Assembly: GCF_032062135.1 (NCBI RefSeq) | Contig: NC_092858.1 | Location: 163,157,882 to 163,221,881, forward strand | Length of the DNA: 64,000 nt | Direction of reading: 5' to 3' | Origin: Pyxicephalus adspersus | Taxonomy: Eukaryota > Chordata > Amphibia > Anura > Pyxicephalidae | In this document: piece after piece, positions 12,428-25,669 of the stretch | Numbering within the stretch: position 1 is the first letter of the stretch | Layout: each line of letters starts with the position of its first letter | Translations under genes and position numbers: made by a program | The notes under the pieces: generated by a model | What the model saw: the letters and a program-made list of their open reading frames with translations, nothing else | What the model was told of the DNA's origin: nothing | The model's database searches: none

Positions 12428-13803
12428 CAAAAATTTATTTTGTGCATGGAAAGTAGAAAATGACCGACAAGTTCTTGTTTATTAGGTACCAAGTAATTTT
12501 TTTGTTGGACTTGTACTATTGTAGGTGTAGCCATTATCCAGGTCTTTGACTTCAATGTTAAAAACCTTTTAACCATCTTCATTAGTTGCAGGTAAAAGAT
12601 GATAAGATATGTATGTGTAAAGAATATGCGATCTGATTGGTTTTCAAAGGACACACCAACAGCTTTTTTTTTGGACATTTTGATGAATGAAGTTCACTGT
12701 CTCGTGTTCATTGCGCTAGACTAGTGTCAAGTGAATCTTTGTAAGTTTTGTCACAGGGAAGAAACTCATTTTGTAGCTGGCACCAAACAAATGCATTATG
12801 GTCAGGCAACAGCAGTAAAAATAAATGGAAATAAAGTAATGAAAAAATGGATTTGGACACCTTCCAAAAAGAGCGATACACCTCCTTCCGCATATTCCAC
12901 AGACTGATGGATTTCATTTGCATTCACATTTACAAGGCTGACTGCAATGTGAGCGGCAGATAAGCACCAAAGAAGCTAAAACAATGGAAATATCTGAAGC
13001 ATATTAACAAAATCATTGTTACTTTACTTTGAGAACTGAATTTTCTGCTGTACATGGCAGAGGTTATGAAGTCTTGAGCTGGAAGGAAATATTGTACTTG
13101 AATGTACTTTGCCTTGGTGTGATACGGCAGTAGAATGTTATCACATTACATTTAAACAAAGTATATTAATGAGTAAGTCAAAGTAATACCAATAAATACC
13201 TAATATAAAAGGGAGCAGAGGTTACTCTCTCAGTCAATAATGACTGGTGCAAGGGAACTCTCTAACCTATGCCAATATTTGGAAACTGGCCAATGGAATA
13301 AAACCTTTGATACAAATATCTAATCCAAAATAAAAGCATTAACAAGTTAATTTCTTTAAAAACTCGCAAAAATAAAGCAAAAGTTTATTCAACCTTCAGG
13401 GCGCTGGTATGTGCCACTTTTTACCTACGCAACATGACTTACTGACTAAAGCTTCTTCTACTGCATGCTGAATTTTTGTTACTGGAAATGATTTTTTAAT
13501 TGTTTCCAGCGACAAGGAGTGACAGATGAACAAACGAGCGCTGTACACACAACGCTACTCAGCAACCTGCGATGCTACTGTCCATTGACTTGTACAGCAA
13601 TCTTTCACTGATGGTTATGCATAGATCCGTTACATGTCAGATTCTTGCTCGAGACATAACGTGTATATAGTCTAAGTGGCCTAGCACTAGATAAGTTTAG
13701 AAGTTGAGATAGTAAACAAAAATATAAAAGAACCTGCTAGCCTTATTGGCATAGTAATGACAAGTTGTGTTAATGAATTCAGTAAGAACGGAGTCCTCGT
13801 CAC

Positions 13804-14513
13804 TAGTGTTGGTGTTCAAATTCAGGTTGTCCTTATATTTGACCCGAAAATGGCTGTTCTAATTCAGGTGAACCTGACCTGAAAAACACAAGTCTCGACG
13901 GTAAAAATTGAGATAAAAAAAATGTGTTAAAAAAAAATTATGTTAAATTAATTTATTTATGAACGAACGTTCGCTCACTTCCTGTGGTGCACGTCACTTC
14001 CTGTATCGATCAAACGATCGCATCTATCGTGTGTACAATATCTGCGAACGATGGTGTCGTTATCTGTGTGTACAGGATTGGTGCTATACGATCGTTCGCA
14101 GATATCGTGCAGGATCGTTCGTCGTTCGTTTACCAACGATAATAATTGGAAGTGTGTACGTAGCTTTACTCTGTAACACACTTTCCAGCACAGAAATATT
14201 ATGATACATTTGTTACATTTTTCTTTTATCTACTGCGAGAAAAATATAACAAATGTATCATACTACTGTGCGTGTTATAGAGTAAGAGATACTTGCGGGG
14301 CATCTTCTCAATGATTGCAGACGAGTGTGCGATCCCCGGGGTACTACAGGTTAACTAACCTTTTGCAGTCCATAATAGTCCTTAAAAATAACCTGAATTC
14401 TCCCACCATTGACTTCAATGGTGTTCGAATTTTGCATTCTATCACTCGAACAATATCTCACTATTAGATCAAATAGCTGTCGAATCAAATAGTGAGATAT
14501 TCGACCAACACTA
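13804..14513. mobile_element. hAT-type element, copy A, carrying a nested insertion
   Basis: Ends are TAGTGTTGGTGTTC and the inverted partner of TAGTGTTGGTCGAATA. Flanking 8-mers CTCGTCAC (13796-13803) and CTTGTCAC (14514-14521) match at 7 of 8. Compared with the copy at 20413-21170, the middle (about 13961-14164) is replaced by unrelated CpG-rich palindromic sequence. Non-autonomous. Confidence 0.88.
13961..14164. repeat. CpG-rich palindromic insertion
   Basis: Rich in ACGATCG and CGTTCG words. TATCTGCGAACGAT at 14039-14052 is exactly complementary to 14091-14104. It is absent from the related element at 20.4 kb. Frames on both strands follow from the palindrome and are not genes. Confidence 0.8.
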
Positions 14514-14745
14514 CTTGTCACCCTATTTAGAGATATGCCTATAAACAGCTGATCCTTCACAACCCATGAAGTCCCTTTAAAGTTGTGATGATCTATAGTA
14601 AATTGTTCTTCTGATACCAAAATGCAATTTTCTGGATTTGTGCACTCATGCAAAGGAAAACCAAGGAACCAGCCAGGTAAGTTTGCGGTGTTAACAGAGC
14701 GGGAACATCTGCATAGTGCTTGGGGGGTGAGTTGTAAGACTAAGG

Positions 14746-14961
14746 GTCTGATTTTTTAAAGCTCTCCAAGGCTTGAGAGAATACGCTTTCATCAGTGAAG
14801 CTGGGTGATCCAGCAAACCTGGATTGGATCTGACCCAACAAATAGCTTGATTTTAGGAAATCCATCCCAGGTTTGCTCAATTACTTCACTGGTTCTGTGG
14901 TCTGCTTCACTGGTGAAAGTGTATTCTCTCCAGCCTTGGATGACTTTAATAAATCAAGGGC
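14746..14961. repeat. Foldback MITE copy 3
   Basis: Same family, with GAAGCTGGGTGATCCAGC near the left; the centre is shortened and rearranged relative to copies 1 and 2. Confidence 0.85.
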
Positions 14962-17900
14962 CTAAGAGTGTGCTGGATAAAGGGATACTATACTAAACCT
15001 AAAATGTTTGAAGTGCAATTACAGCCTCATTAATAAAGGCATTGTCAAATTTTAAAGCTGAGTTAGCATCAGTAAAACAAGATAATATTTAGTGAATAAA
15101 GTTTAGAGGGCGCTGCTTTGGAAGCCAAAGGCTGTGCTCCTGCTGGTATCAGTAAAAGAAACCCACCTCTGCCTTTTGCATTTTCCTCTTGAAAGTGCTT
15201 GTTATATATCAGATTTAAAAGTTTCTAACTGTCTGCATTAATATCTTTCTAAAGATTAAATGTCATCCCTCTTTCAGCGTGTTTGCTAACAATGCTCTTC
15301 CCATTTATCCAGGAAGAATGATCATTGGCTGCTATCGTATTGACATTCCACTAGAGAATCTCTCCTCAACCATTCTGCTTCTCTGACAGCCGATGAAATA
15401 CGTTTGACTTGGAATTTTGGATAAATCTTGTCTTTCCTATACATTTTTTTTTCACCATTTTTAAACAAAATTTCAATATTTTCCATTCTTCCAATGAAAA
15501 GAAAAATGAAGGTAATGCGAATTAGAGAAAAGAGAAAGCAAAATTCTAACATCTTTTGGAAATTTTGCATTTATCTTGTTTTGGTGACAGCTTGAAAAAA
15601 ATTGTAGCTTGCTTTAGTTCCTTACTGTTATCACCAGATTATAAGACAAATGAGGACACAAAAGTAAAATTCAGACAAAGGTTGAACAATAACTCAATAT
15701 ACCAAAAACCAAACTGGAATTTCACTTTTAAGAGACACCTATTCAGGGCACTGCAATACTCACTTCTTCTTGATTCACATATGGCAAGCTTTATAGATCT
15801 GTGCACATAAATAAACTTGAGTCAAGATGAAAAGTATTTTTTATTGCTAAACATTATTTCAATGATGTAACTATCCTCCTTGTGATCTCCTAATGGTTAC
15901 AGGAGGACCAGGGAGATGGGGAAGTCCTCATTCCCACCTTTCCTTCTGCTAATGTTTGCATTGCCAAAGTTTCACAGGGATGGGACGAAGATTGTGAGTT
16001 GTCGTGTCTGTCGATATTTGACTTTGTTTAGCTGCGTTCACTATATTTAGCTCCACCACCTGGTGCACAGAATGGGAAAACAAAGCTTGGAACCATAGGG
16101 ATCAGTAAGCAAAACATGGGCAGTGGGAGTTAGAGACGGGGCCCATAGGTTGCAGCCCTGCTGGCAAATTCATTTTCCTAAGTCTTCTTTTTTTCCTCTG
16201 GGTGTTTTGTAGGGTGACCCACTTATTTATAGTTAAGCTTCTGTTTTATGCCCACATATAAAAATATTAGCATTGCTTCTTGTCAGATGCTAGTATGAAG
16301 CTATACAGAAAATACTTGTATTTTATCTTGTAGGATCCCGAATTATTTAAATACTGTCACACTCCCAATTACAAACTGCATTAAAGAAACATACAGGGAA
16401 TAGACCAATGGGAATTTTACGACAAGTTATTTTCCATAAAATCCTCAACACTTTATTACAAAATATTTCCAATAAAATTGTTCATAAAAAGTTAAGAACA
16501 TATCATATTTGCATGATACATGTGCTGAGATTATTCCTCATCCAACGCAATTAGCAGACATAGAGAAATTTATACAGAAAAATATATAATTTACAGTTTT
16601 CATTTTTGTTGATATTGCCCTTGTAGACATCTGTAACTGGAAAATGTATTTTTCTCATAAATTCTCCATGGTCTACATGATCAGAGATGTGCAAAAAGGG
16701 TGAACCTTTTGTATAACTATATTTTTCACTGAAGGTTCCCCTTGTTACCCTCCAAGAAAGCTGCCAGGTAAAAATCCAATTGTGAATTCATCCAGTAGAA
16801 AGACTAAACTTTAACTTACCTACTTTTATGCTGCAACATTGGCCATTGAGCGTCTTCTGATGTATCCATTGCTTTATTAGCCCCAGCTATATCAACACGT
16901 GCTAAATGGCTCAGTAATTTTTAGAGAATTGAGATTTAATAAATACATTTACTTCCACCATCCCAGGAGAACCCATGTTTCCAGATTTTACTCACCTCCC
17001 TTTTAGAAATCACAGGAATAATTATACAGAGATTTTAGTCCACATTTAAAGAATAATTCTGACTGTGCGACTGTGTCATTTTCCCGGCTTTGGTCATTAA
17101 TCATGTTCAAAGAGAGCGGTTGGCGAGGCTCAGCCCTGGAACTTCTGTCACTTGGCATTTTGCTACTGACACTAATTTATACAGGTGAGGTTGCACTGAG
17201 ATTAATTGAATATTAGTTTTATATTTCCTTAGAGTAGCTTGCTTATACAATTCCCCTCCTTCCAAGCATTTCTCATCTAGATCAAGGATTGCCTGGCAGA
17301 GAGGCATCAACTGAAAACAGTCTGACTATTTAGATTTGGATGTGATGTGGAGGTGGATATGGGGGAAGGGGACTTATAAATGTTTAATACTGCAGGTATA
17401 AAATTATAGTGATAGGGATTTAACGAAAATGAAGCATGATCTATTTTAGAGCTGAATTCCAAGCAAACAGATGAATACGCAGATTAAATACATAATTTGC
17501 TGTTTAACCTGCAAAATAGATTTGAGGTTTTGTGTACTCAAAGCACAACCTCTTTTTAGCATGGTAAGAGACCTGATTTTCCTTGCTGCAGGTAAATACT
17601 ATAACTAGGTTGTGTCTCTTGGCTCTCTCTCTCCGTGACTAGACAAGTAAACCCCAGCAGATTACTGTACGCTCAACTAACTGATCTCCCAGCCGCTCTA
17701 ATTCAACCTAATGGGAGCAGTCAGGAACCACTTTGTGCATGCGTTCTTCTTGCATTGTGGTGGCGTTGCAGCATGGTTCATGGAAGTACCATGTTGCTTT
17801 CGGCCATGTGGCTGCTTATACTCTTTAGGAGGAAGAACCACAATGCCATCACAAGCACAATGGTAATGCATGCAACGCGCTGGTCAGCAGTGCGAGTTTG

Positions 17901-17999
17901 CTGCTCCTGGGTGGATAGCAGCAGTAGACCATGGAGTGGCTAACCACACAGTGTTAGACTGCAAGTCTGCAAACACCCCTCTAATCCCAAGCCCTTGTC

Positions 18000-18590
18000 A
18001 AACCTGTCCCTGTACAGAACATTAGTCAGACATCATTTGCAGTCCAGTTTTGTGAATATTGGAGAAAGTGCAGAGAAGGGCAACTAAACTAATAAAAGGA
18101 ATGGAGGAGCTCAGCTATGAGGAGAGATTAGCTGAACTGAATCTATTCTCCCTTGAGAAGAGACGTATAAGGGGGGATATGATCACCCTGTATAAATATA
18201 TAAATGTTCTATATAGAGAACTTGCTTCACAATTATCTTCTTTAAGCTCATTGCAAAGGACCCAAAAGGAATTCTTTACGGTAAAGCCTGGAAAAATGTA
18301 AAATAGACTTCCTCAAGTAGTTTTAGCACGTTTTATCATTTTAAATAAAAGAGGTGGATGTACTTCTAGAAGCACAGAATATAACTGGGTATTAAAGTTA
18401 AAAAGGAATGACATCAATGACTGGTAATCCAAGGAACATCCTGGGAGCAGTATGGAATTTTTCCCTCTGTTGGAGTAAATTGAACCATGTTTATAAGATT
18501 TTTTGCCTTCCTTTGGATCTATTATGTATACATGTTTTTTATAGGGAATTTGTTTATTTCCCTAGTGATTGAACTTGATGAACTCTCCTG
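18000..18590 (+). mobile_element. LINE 3-prime fragment (CR1/jockey-type reverse transcriptase C-terminus), copy 1
   Basis: Translation includes EKVQRRATKLIKGMEELSYE, then ERLAELNLFSLEKRRIRGDM, the C-terminal domain typical of non-LTR reverse transcriptases of the CR1/L2/jockey group. The 3-prime part resembles the copies at 28.2, 45.9 and 55.5 kb. Truncated at the 5-prime end and broken. Confidence 0.8.
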
Positions 18591-20412
18591 TTAACACATT
18601 TCTGCAACACAACTGATTCTCTCTCTCTTCCTCTCTGTACAGACATTGCAAGAGGCTTTCTTTTATAATATATATATATATGTCATTGATTACAGAGATG
18701 CATTTATTTATGTATTTTATATTTGCCCACAGTTCAACTTTTAATTTTCTATTCTTTACATTTATAATAGTTGTTTCTCCTAAACAAATCCTTTGTGGTG
18801 TTTACAAGTTGTAACTCACAAACAGGAGTTTCTGTGCAATTATTTATTCATGTGTTTATTTTTACGCCATGTTGTATCCTAGTAAAACATTTGCATTTAG
18901 CCTGTTCATTCACTTCCTAAACATTTTTTAAGAACCAATACACAATAACAAGATACACAAAGCACTTGCCACATTTACCAATGACAGTTAAAGTGCTATG
19001 TTTACTCTTGAAATTCATAGAAAGCTGTGAGAAATACAGCTCTAGAAATCTGTCATAATACTGGCTGCTAGATCTAGTCTAGCCGGGGATAAATATTCAT
19101 AAAAGCAAATCTGTGCAATTTTCATAATGGAAAAGTTAACACAGCTGAGAATGGGGTAAAAGATTTTCTTATTTGAAAGCACTCCCAGCTCAATGTGCAA
19201 ACACTGCACTGTGCATTAATGGGGTCTGTCTTGGTCTTGAAAGATTTAGTTGTTTATGATGTTCCACTAAATAATTCCTAAGCACAGAGATAAAACTTTA
19301 AAAGACATTAATTCCTAGGGTTAAATGTCAAAGGTAAACAACCTTTTTCTTTCAACTTTATATATTTTTTAATATGATTTTTTCCAAGCCATATATGTGA
19401 ATATGATCAACTTAAACTGAACCAATGATGATAGGGCTAATTAAAGCTTCGGAATACTTATGAAATTTAAAATCTGAAGCTTCTGCTTAAGTGGTTGCTG
19501 ATATAGAGGGACAATTTGTGGTGTGGTTGCTTTAACGTGTGTAGACTATAGAGGACCCATGGGGGTGATTAACAAATGCCTGCCAGATACCAATCAAAAC
19601 TACGTCTCAGTACTCAGTGGCATGGCAGTGGTAGCTGATTGGTAGCTGGCATGCCCAATAAAAGAGCAGTGGGGAGTGAGCAAAGAACTAATCTCAGTAT
19701 TGCCTGTGGTCTCGGTGCAGCTGATCTTTTCCCCATTATTGACTTACTGTTTCTTGTTCTGCACTGTGCCTCTGTTCTGAATTGCCAACTTGGTAGAGGC
19801 ACTGCTTTATCTCCTTATATCAGAGCTTCCAGCAAAGAGAACTGCAATGACATCCCCAAATCTCCGGAGACACAGGCTCACCCACATACTAGGAAACTTA
19901 CTGCAATTTGTTTAGAAGAAGAAAATCCATACAAAAGGTATGCTGCAAACAAGCTGCAGGCAAGCAGCTCTTTAATCTTGAAGGGAGATAGCATTCCTTT
20001 CTGTAATAAAACAAACTTACCTGCCGGTTTTCTAAAGCCAGTGAGCTGCGAATGTTCTGCTACCAGGAATGAGGAAATTCCATTATGGTATTACATTACA
20101 ACATTGCATGTTATGCCATTCAGGCCTGGCCAATCAAGGAGACCGAAGACCTCAATCCAGAAGAAAATCGAGCTGTTGGTGCCAGTGGTGGTGCGAGGAC
20201 ATGTGGGTTTAGTACTGTTTAGCAGAAATATGTTCTGTAAGGTTCTCTGAAAAAGTTTAACGTACCCTAGAGATGAGTCTCTGACTCTTTGACAGTTGCT
20301 TCCTGATAACTGCCTGCCTATAACACACTAGGGTTGATTTAGTAAAGAAATACAGGCTTGTAAGCATAGTAATTTATCCCCTTGCAAAAGATACTTTCCC
20401 TAGTGCAGGGGT

Positions 20413-21170
20413 TAGTGTTGGTGTTCAAATTTGGGTTGTCCTTATATTCGACCCGAAAATGACTGTTCGAATTCGGGTAGACCTGACCCGAAAAAAAACG
20501 AGATTCAGCAGTAAAAATTTGGATGTAAAAAAATGTGTTAAAAAAAAAAAATGAATGGTAAAATAATTTATTGAATGTTTGTGTTTATTTAACTATTTTT
20601 TTTTACAGGTTTTCTTACAATGACAAGATATCTCTTACTATGTACCACCCTTTCCAGCATAGTAATATTATGATTTACTGTGAGAAAAATGTAACAAATG
20701 TATCATATTACTGTGGTGTTAGGGCATCTTCTCAATGATTGCAGCTGTGTCTGCAATCATTGAGAAGAGTGTGTGATCCCCGGGGCACTACAGGTTTAAC
20801 CTATAATGCCCCTGGGATGGTAGTGGAACTGCAGAGTTTATCTGCAATTCAGTTTCCATGGTCACAGCTGTGACTGTAGGCGATCTCCGGGGCACTAGAG
20901 GTTAAATAGGGACAAGTTTCCCCATTCATCACATCTAGTGTTCTGTGTTATTGGATAGAGAAACTTTATCCAAGAACACATACAACTAGTAAAGTAAATT
21001 AAAGTAAATCAGATTGCTCTTGCAGCCCTTAATAGTTCCTAAAAATAACCCGAATTCTCCCACAATTGACTTCAATGGTGTTGAAATTCGGCATTCGATC
21101 ACCCAAACAATATCTCACTATTCGATCGGATAGCTGTCAAATTGAATAGTGAGATATTCGATCAACACTA
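20413..21170. mobile_element. hAT-type element, copy B
   Basis: Same ends and subterminal sequence as 13804-14513, without the CpG-rich insertion. Flanking 8-mers GCAGGGGT and GCAGAGTC match at 5 of 8. A perfect 17-base hairpin lies at 20728-20744 and 20751-20767; copy A has only one of those arms. Confidence 0.82.
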
Positions 21171-21420
21171 GCAGAGTCCCCAACCCCCGGTCGTTTAACA
21201 GGTGGGTTGCAGCTCTGGCCAAGGCACCCCCCAGTGGGGTTGGGAGAAAGACCCCGCTCAGGGGGACACATCGGCTAGAGCTGCCGACCACGTCTGTCGT
21301 ATGCATCACAGGCTCAAGGCGGTAGGCGGCACAACCCACCCACTCTCCCATCGCTGGCTCAGATCGGCAAAGTGAGAGTGGGTGGGTTCTGACATCATGA
21401 CGCCAGTTTCCTGCCCTTTG
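21171..21420. repeat. Fragment related to the 5582-5942 hAT family
   Basis: GC-rich stretch including CCCCAACCCCCGGTCG, AACCCACCCACTCTCCCATC and TGACATCATGACGCCAG, resembling internal parts of the 5.6-kb element and the piece at 51.6 kb. The 153-codon minus-strand frame here is not a gene. Confidence 0.65.
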
Positions 21421-22678
21421 AGTTTCCTGCCCTATTAGTGTTCTTTTAATTGCATAGCACAAACAATAGAATAACATATTTTGGTAAAATTCACATAGGC
21501 AGTAATACACTTTATGAATCAAAAGCCTAACATTCTTTGCAAACGATGTGTAATGTGTATACTCCAGTATAAAAAGCAAATTGGTAAAACAACAGTTTTT
21601 AAACCTATAAATTGCTTAAATTGCCCCAAACCACTGTAGTTTTTCTTGAACCATCTAGTGATCCTAAAGTAAACATAACGATTGTATAGTCAGATAAATC
21701 AATAATTTAAATCTGCTATTTTCTTAAACCACAAGATAACAGATTGATCTCACATTTGCTTTGTGAGATTATGTACAAATGTTACAAAGTTCATGAATAA
21801 ACTATAAAGATGGACATGTATCTTTGCCCCCTTAGAGGCACAAATTTGACATGGAACCAGCTGCTACCTTCTGTTACAGAATATTTCATTCCAAAATAAT
21901 TACCAGGCACTAGCTTTCTTTAAAAAACAACCCCATCCAAATTGGTTTTGTTAGAATCGGGAAGAATCCAATCCCCCACCAGGTGTTCATGATGGAGAGG
22001 GACACGTTTGGATTATATTCCAGCCAAAGTACTGTTACCACCAAACTAAACTAATTCTCCAGATATTTTCATGAATAATTCACTACGGTTCCCAGAACAA
22101 AAGTACTGTATTGTGCTCTTCATATTGGACTGAGAAAACTTAAATGAAATATTAAATTTGTCTAAATACATTGCAGAAGCATTAAAGTAAAAGGTGTGCA
22201 AAGTCTTACAATTAGGGACCTTTCAGACCCGTACAGCTGACAGCTCCTGGATGTACAGCAAACTACTGATATGCAGTGGGGAGAAGCAAACCGTACTGTG
22301 GACAAGATTTCTGCACAGCTGTAGCCACAGCCATGATGAAGATCTATAGGCCACATTTGCATGTTCAATCTCAACTATGTATTGGCATACCACTGTGGAT
22401 CACTGCAGGTCTGATGTTAGCCTTAGTTTTCTTTAGGAAGCAGCCACAGCCCCAGTAGAAATGCCTGTACTTTGCCAGCATCTCTTTCTAAGTCAAAGCC
22501 AAATGCCTACAGTCAGCAAAACTCATTCTGATTGGAGAGCTTTGGCTCTGACTTAGCAGGAAGTAGTCATACCTCTCCAAAGAGATCAATGATTCCACTC
22601 AAAGAGTCTTTCTCTTCAGCTTGCACAACTTTGGTTCTCACAAGTTTCACAAGATCTGTTTTTTCAATGGCCCTAGAA

Positions 22679-24225
22679 TAGTTTTTCTCAACCAGGGTTC
22701 TGTGGAGATCATGCAACAAAAGTGTCAGACAGCACAGCTTGTCAATGTTTGGTATTGGTGGCCAAAAAAAAGTAGTTCCAGGTGAAAACAGATATGGAAT
22801 AGGATGTCCTATGGCACATGTGTGGGCTGCACCTCTTTTATATGAATTTGGAATTTCAAAATTTCTACAACAGAAAAAAACAGGCAGAGAGCGCACTAAC
22901 TGGTACAATACCATAATAAAACTTTAATAATAAAACTAAAAAATATTAAAATGTCAAAGGCAGTCAAGCATTGCATGATGAAAAACTTATTCTGAAACAC
23001 ATTGCCTACCAACCAAGACTCATCGTTGCCTAGACCTAAAAGTGCTTGCAGCTAATTGGTGCTTGTGGATGTCTGCTGACAGGCTGCCTTTTTCCTTCCC
23101 TATACCGGGAGTAAGTTCCTATCTGTTCCTGTTTTCGTTCAGAAAAGATCAGCTTGGGGATTTAATTACGAACATCTGCCTAAGAATACGTTTTCTTTTC
23201 TAGCAAGGCCAATAACCAGTGGGAATGTATATCTTAGCTCCTTCAACTAAGCAGAAAAACCCAAGAGTCACTTCTCAACAAATTAAATAATTGGAATATA
23301 CCCTCTCTTTGGCCCCCTCTATCATCAATACATATATTTCTCTGAACCTCTATCAATAAATAATCACTGCATAGATTTCAGATAATTATTTTTTGAGGTA
23401 GACTGCATTCTTTTCACTAGCTCACTCCAACTATTTCTCATGCTAATATTGAAGGTTGTACACATTTTCCCAGTGTTGCTGTTCATAGATCCACTGATGA
23501 AGCCCCTTGTGGGCGAAACGTGTTGGGAATAAAAAAACACACTGTAACACCTCCTCTCAAAATGTATCAACAAATAGGATTCTTTAATTGTTAACAACTT
23601 TCTAAATTTGTTTTTATATATCCTTGTACTACTCAACCATATCCACTTATGGTTTTTAATGATATGTTGAATATAATAAAGTGTTAATCTTATTTTAATT
23701 AAAAGATACATAGGTGCCTTAAAAAGAGCCTTCTTTCTTTATCTCTATATATTATATATCTCTTCTTCTATATATTCTGACTATGCCCGAGGCTAAGGCC
23801 TGGCACCATTGAAATCTGCTAGGTTCATATTCTCCTGGTGCACCCATCTTCGATTGTTTATTGGCCTAAAAGTGGCTTGAGTCTGCCAATTTTCTGGAGG
23901 CTTCACATGGTGAGTTCAATCTCTTGGATACTCAGCAACCAGTAATTACTATAGAACAAATGGACTGCTGACTATGGCCCCTGGAAATTTCATCATGCAT
24001 GGTTCAACGCAATGCTTGACTGCCTTTGGTATTTAGTGAGGTTAATACCTAAAGTTTTTTTATTGAAGTTTATTACAGTTAATGCAGTAGGTGGTGTGCT
24101 CTCTGTATTTTTTAAAATTTCCAACAGACCCCCAATGTAGAAGGCATTCCACCCACGGACCCCCATGCTAATTCCCTGAGTCCTGGAAGTTATTTGAAGG
24201 GTGCCTCCAAGGTTGGGAAAATCTG
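22679..24225. mobile_element. hAT-type element split by a nested insertion
   Basis: The left end TAGTTTTTCTCAACCAGGG and right end GGTTGGGAAAATCTG are inverted partners; the same ends occur at 58000-58320. Flanking 8-mers CCCTAGAA (22671-22678) and GCCTAGAA (24226-24233) match at 7 of 8. About 1.2 kb of the interior is another inverted-repeat element. Confidence 0.82.
22870..24108. repeat. Nested long-inverted-repeat element with GGCGAAACGTGTTGGGA core
   Basis: The left arm (CAGGCAGAGAGCGCACT, later AAAGGCAGTCAAGCATTGCA) recurs inverted near 23985-24108. The core at about 23495-23530 reads GATGAAGCCCCTTGTGGGCG followed by AAACGTGTTGGGA, shared in kind with elements at 1.8-2.3 and 57.1-57.6 kb. 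No transposase frame. Confidence 0.75.
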
Positions 24226-25139
24226 GCCTAGAATGTATTTAGCTGTTTAAAACTAAAATCCTGGAAAACCTGTATAGGAAGAAGAATGTAAATTGACACT
24301 TACACCTGTAATCGCTGGTTGCTTGACCATCTCTTGCTTCAGAACCCAGACAGAAACCTTGCTAGACCCAGGATATAGTACTGATGTCACTAGATCAGCC
24401 TCACAAGCATTTTCAGAGGAAGAAGTCAGCAATGGAAGGCTCCATAGTTCTCTAACAACTGATGTTTTGCAAAGTCCAAATTTAGTTTGGGCAAAGGAAA
24501 ATTTTAAAATTACATCTTAAGCATTTAGTCCTAAAGACCCACAATTACTAATGTAGTGGTGGCACTCTTCTGTGTTTTATGGCACTCAGTTTCATTTGAC
24601 CCATTTGCCCAGGACATCAAGGGCTCTCTCCTTCCCTTGGGTAGAAGAATACTGCAGCATTCAGAATCTGCTCATCAACAAAAGAAGAAGGTACAGACCA
24701 CCTGTGATATCATGTGATAGGACAGAAAACACCTGGCTAAAGCTATCTATAAAGGTTTATGTATTTCTATAAGGTTTCAGGGTGCTCAACATATATGCAA
24801 CATAAACATAACATAAACGAGATAGACGAGACAGTTTTTATTTGATTCACCAGCCAATATATAAATATATTCCAACAAAATTACCTCAGGGGCCAATAGC
24901 ACAACTAATACTCCTTTGCAATGCAATGATATTTTCAGAATACACATTCAGCTTTAAGCCTTTGATTGTTATACTTTCCGCATACAATAGGACACCCTGA
25001 CATTGGTGTCTAGGGGAAGGCAGCCTAGATATTTATATAAATCCTGAGGCTTTAAAAACTCTATTTCCTAAATAAAATCTTCCCAATGTGTGGCCTCCTC
25101 TAAAAAAGAAGTATTGAGATTATAAAAAGCACTTGGTAC

Positions 25140-25247
25140 CTTTTCCATGCCATCCTCCTTCAGGCTAATAATATCCAAATCAAAATCTCTTCTCAAGCCG
25201 TCCGTTCTATTGAAGGTGATCCGACCTGTCAAACCATCCCAGCGTGC
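25140..25247 (-). CDS. GRIK1: GRIK1 exon, 108 bp (end of amino-terminal domain)
   Basis: The exon encodes 36 codons: [20 protein letters not shown], then [16 protein letters not shown]. The acceptor is TGTCCCCAG and the donor AAG|GTACCA. This closes the amino-terminal domain; in the mature receptor it is followed by the linker into ligand-binding segment S1. NRT in FNRTDG is a predicted N-glycosylation sequon. The exon ends exactly where, in mammalian GRIK1, the optional 15-residue insert or the constitutive IGxWNSxSGLNMT-type exon is joined. The open frame visible past the donor is intron read-through. Confidence 0.94.
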
Positions 25248-25353
25248 CTGGGGACACATAGACAGGAAGAGATATTTAAAGCTTAAAGTACTATCCATCA
25301 CTTTCCTCCAACACACAAACAGATGAGCAGCAGAACTTTGTGCCTTTGAGATG

Positions 25354-25371
25354 ATATATATATATACTGAG

Positions 25372-25423
<52 letters not shown>

Positions 25424-25425
25424 TA
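25354..25425. repeat. AT dinucleotide microsatellite
   Basis: Long alternating AT run with two short interruptions, about 110 bases into the intron after the 108-bp GRIK1 exon. Confidence 0.95.
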
Positions 25426-25669
25426 GTTTTATATATTTCTTCCTGGAGAGCTAAGCCCCACTAGTTTGCATGACATGAAAGCACATTTGTACATTCTAAC
25501 ACACATTTAACAAAAACTTTTACTTTTTTTAATTCAAAGTTTAGACAAACAGAAAAATACATGTATTCTTTCATTAAATTCTGTAAATTATTCTATCGAG
25601 TCACAAGATTTACGCATTTCTTTTACACAACACAACCAGGTGGAAATAAATCATACTAAATTACCCTCT

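Larger units (their letters stand above)
10459..25139 (-). other. GRIK1: GRIK1 intron between the 108-bp exon and the optional exon
   Basis: A 14.7-kb intron by exon order. It holds a SINE (10.9-11.2 kb), a TTAA-flanked element (11.9-12.4 kb), two related hAT elements (13.8-14.5 and 20.4-21.2 kb), a foldback MITE (14.7-15.0 kb), a LINE 3-prime fragment (18.0-18.6 kb) and a nested hAT element (22.7-24.2 kb). In 15.0-17.9, 18.6-19.5, 21.4-22.6 and 24.3-25.1 kb I see nothing I can assign. The 203-codon frame on the plus strand at 19639-20250 is treated as chance. Confidence 0.85.

Noticed and set aside
17107..17310. Minus-strand frame ending LSLANRSL, reminiscent of the kainate receptor SLANRTLIVTT segment
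   Set aside because: Only six residues agree, a stop follows at once, and there is no splice site or flanking similarity in the right order.
19639..20250. 203-codon plus-strand open frame
   Set aside because: Longest clean frame in the window, but with no recognisable domain. Part of it (around 20000-20035) resembles sequence at 50145-50170, so it overlaps a dispersed repeat.
21118..21579. 153-codon minus-strand frame
   Set aside because: Lies over the end of a hAT element and a GC-rich repeat fragment; composition is repeat-driven.
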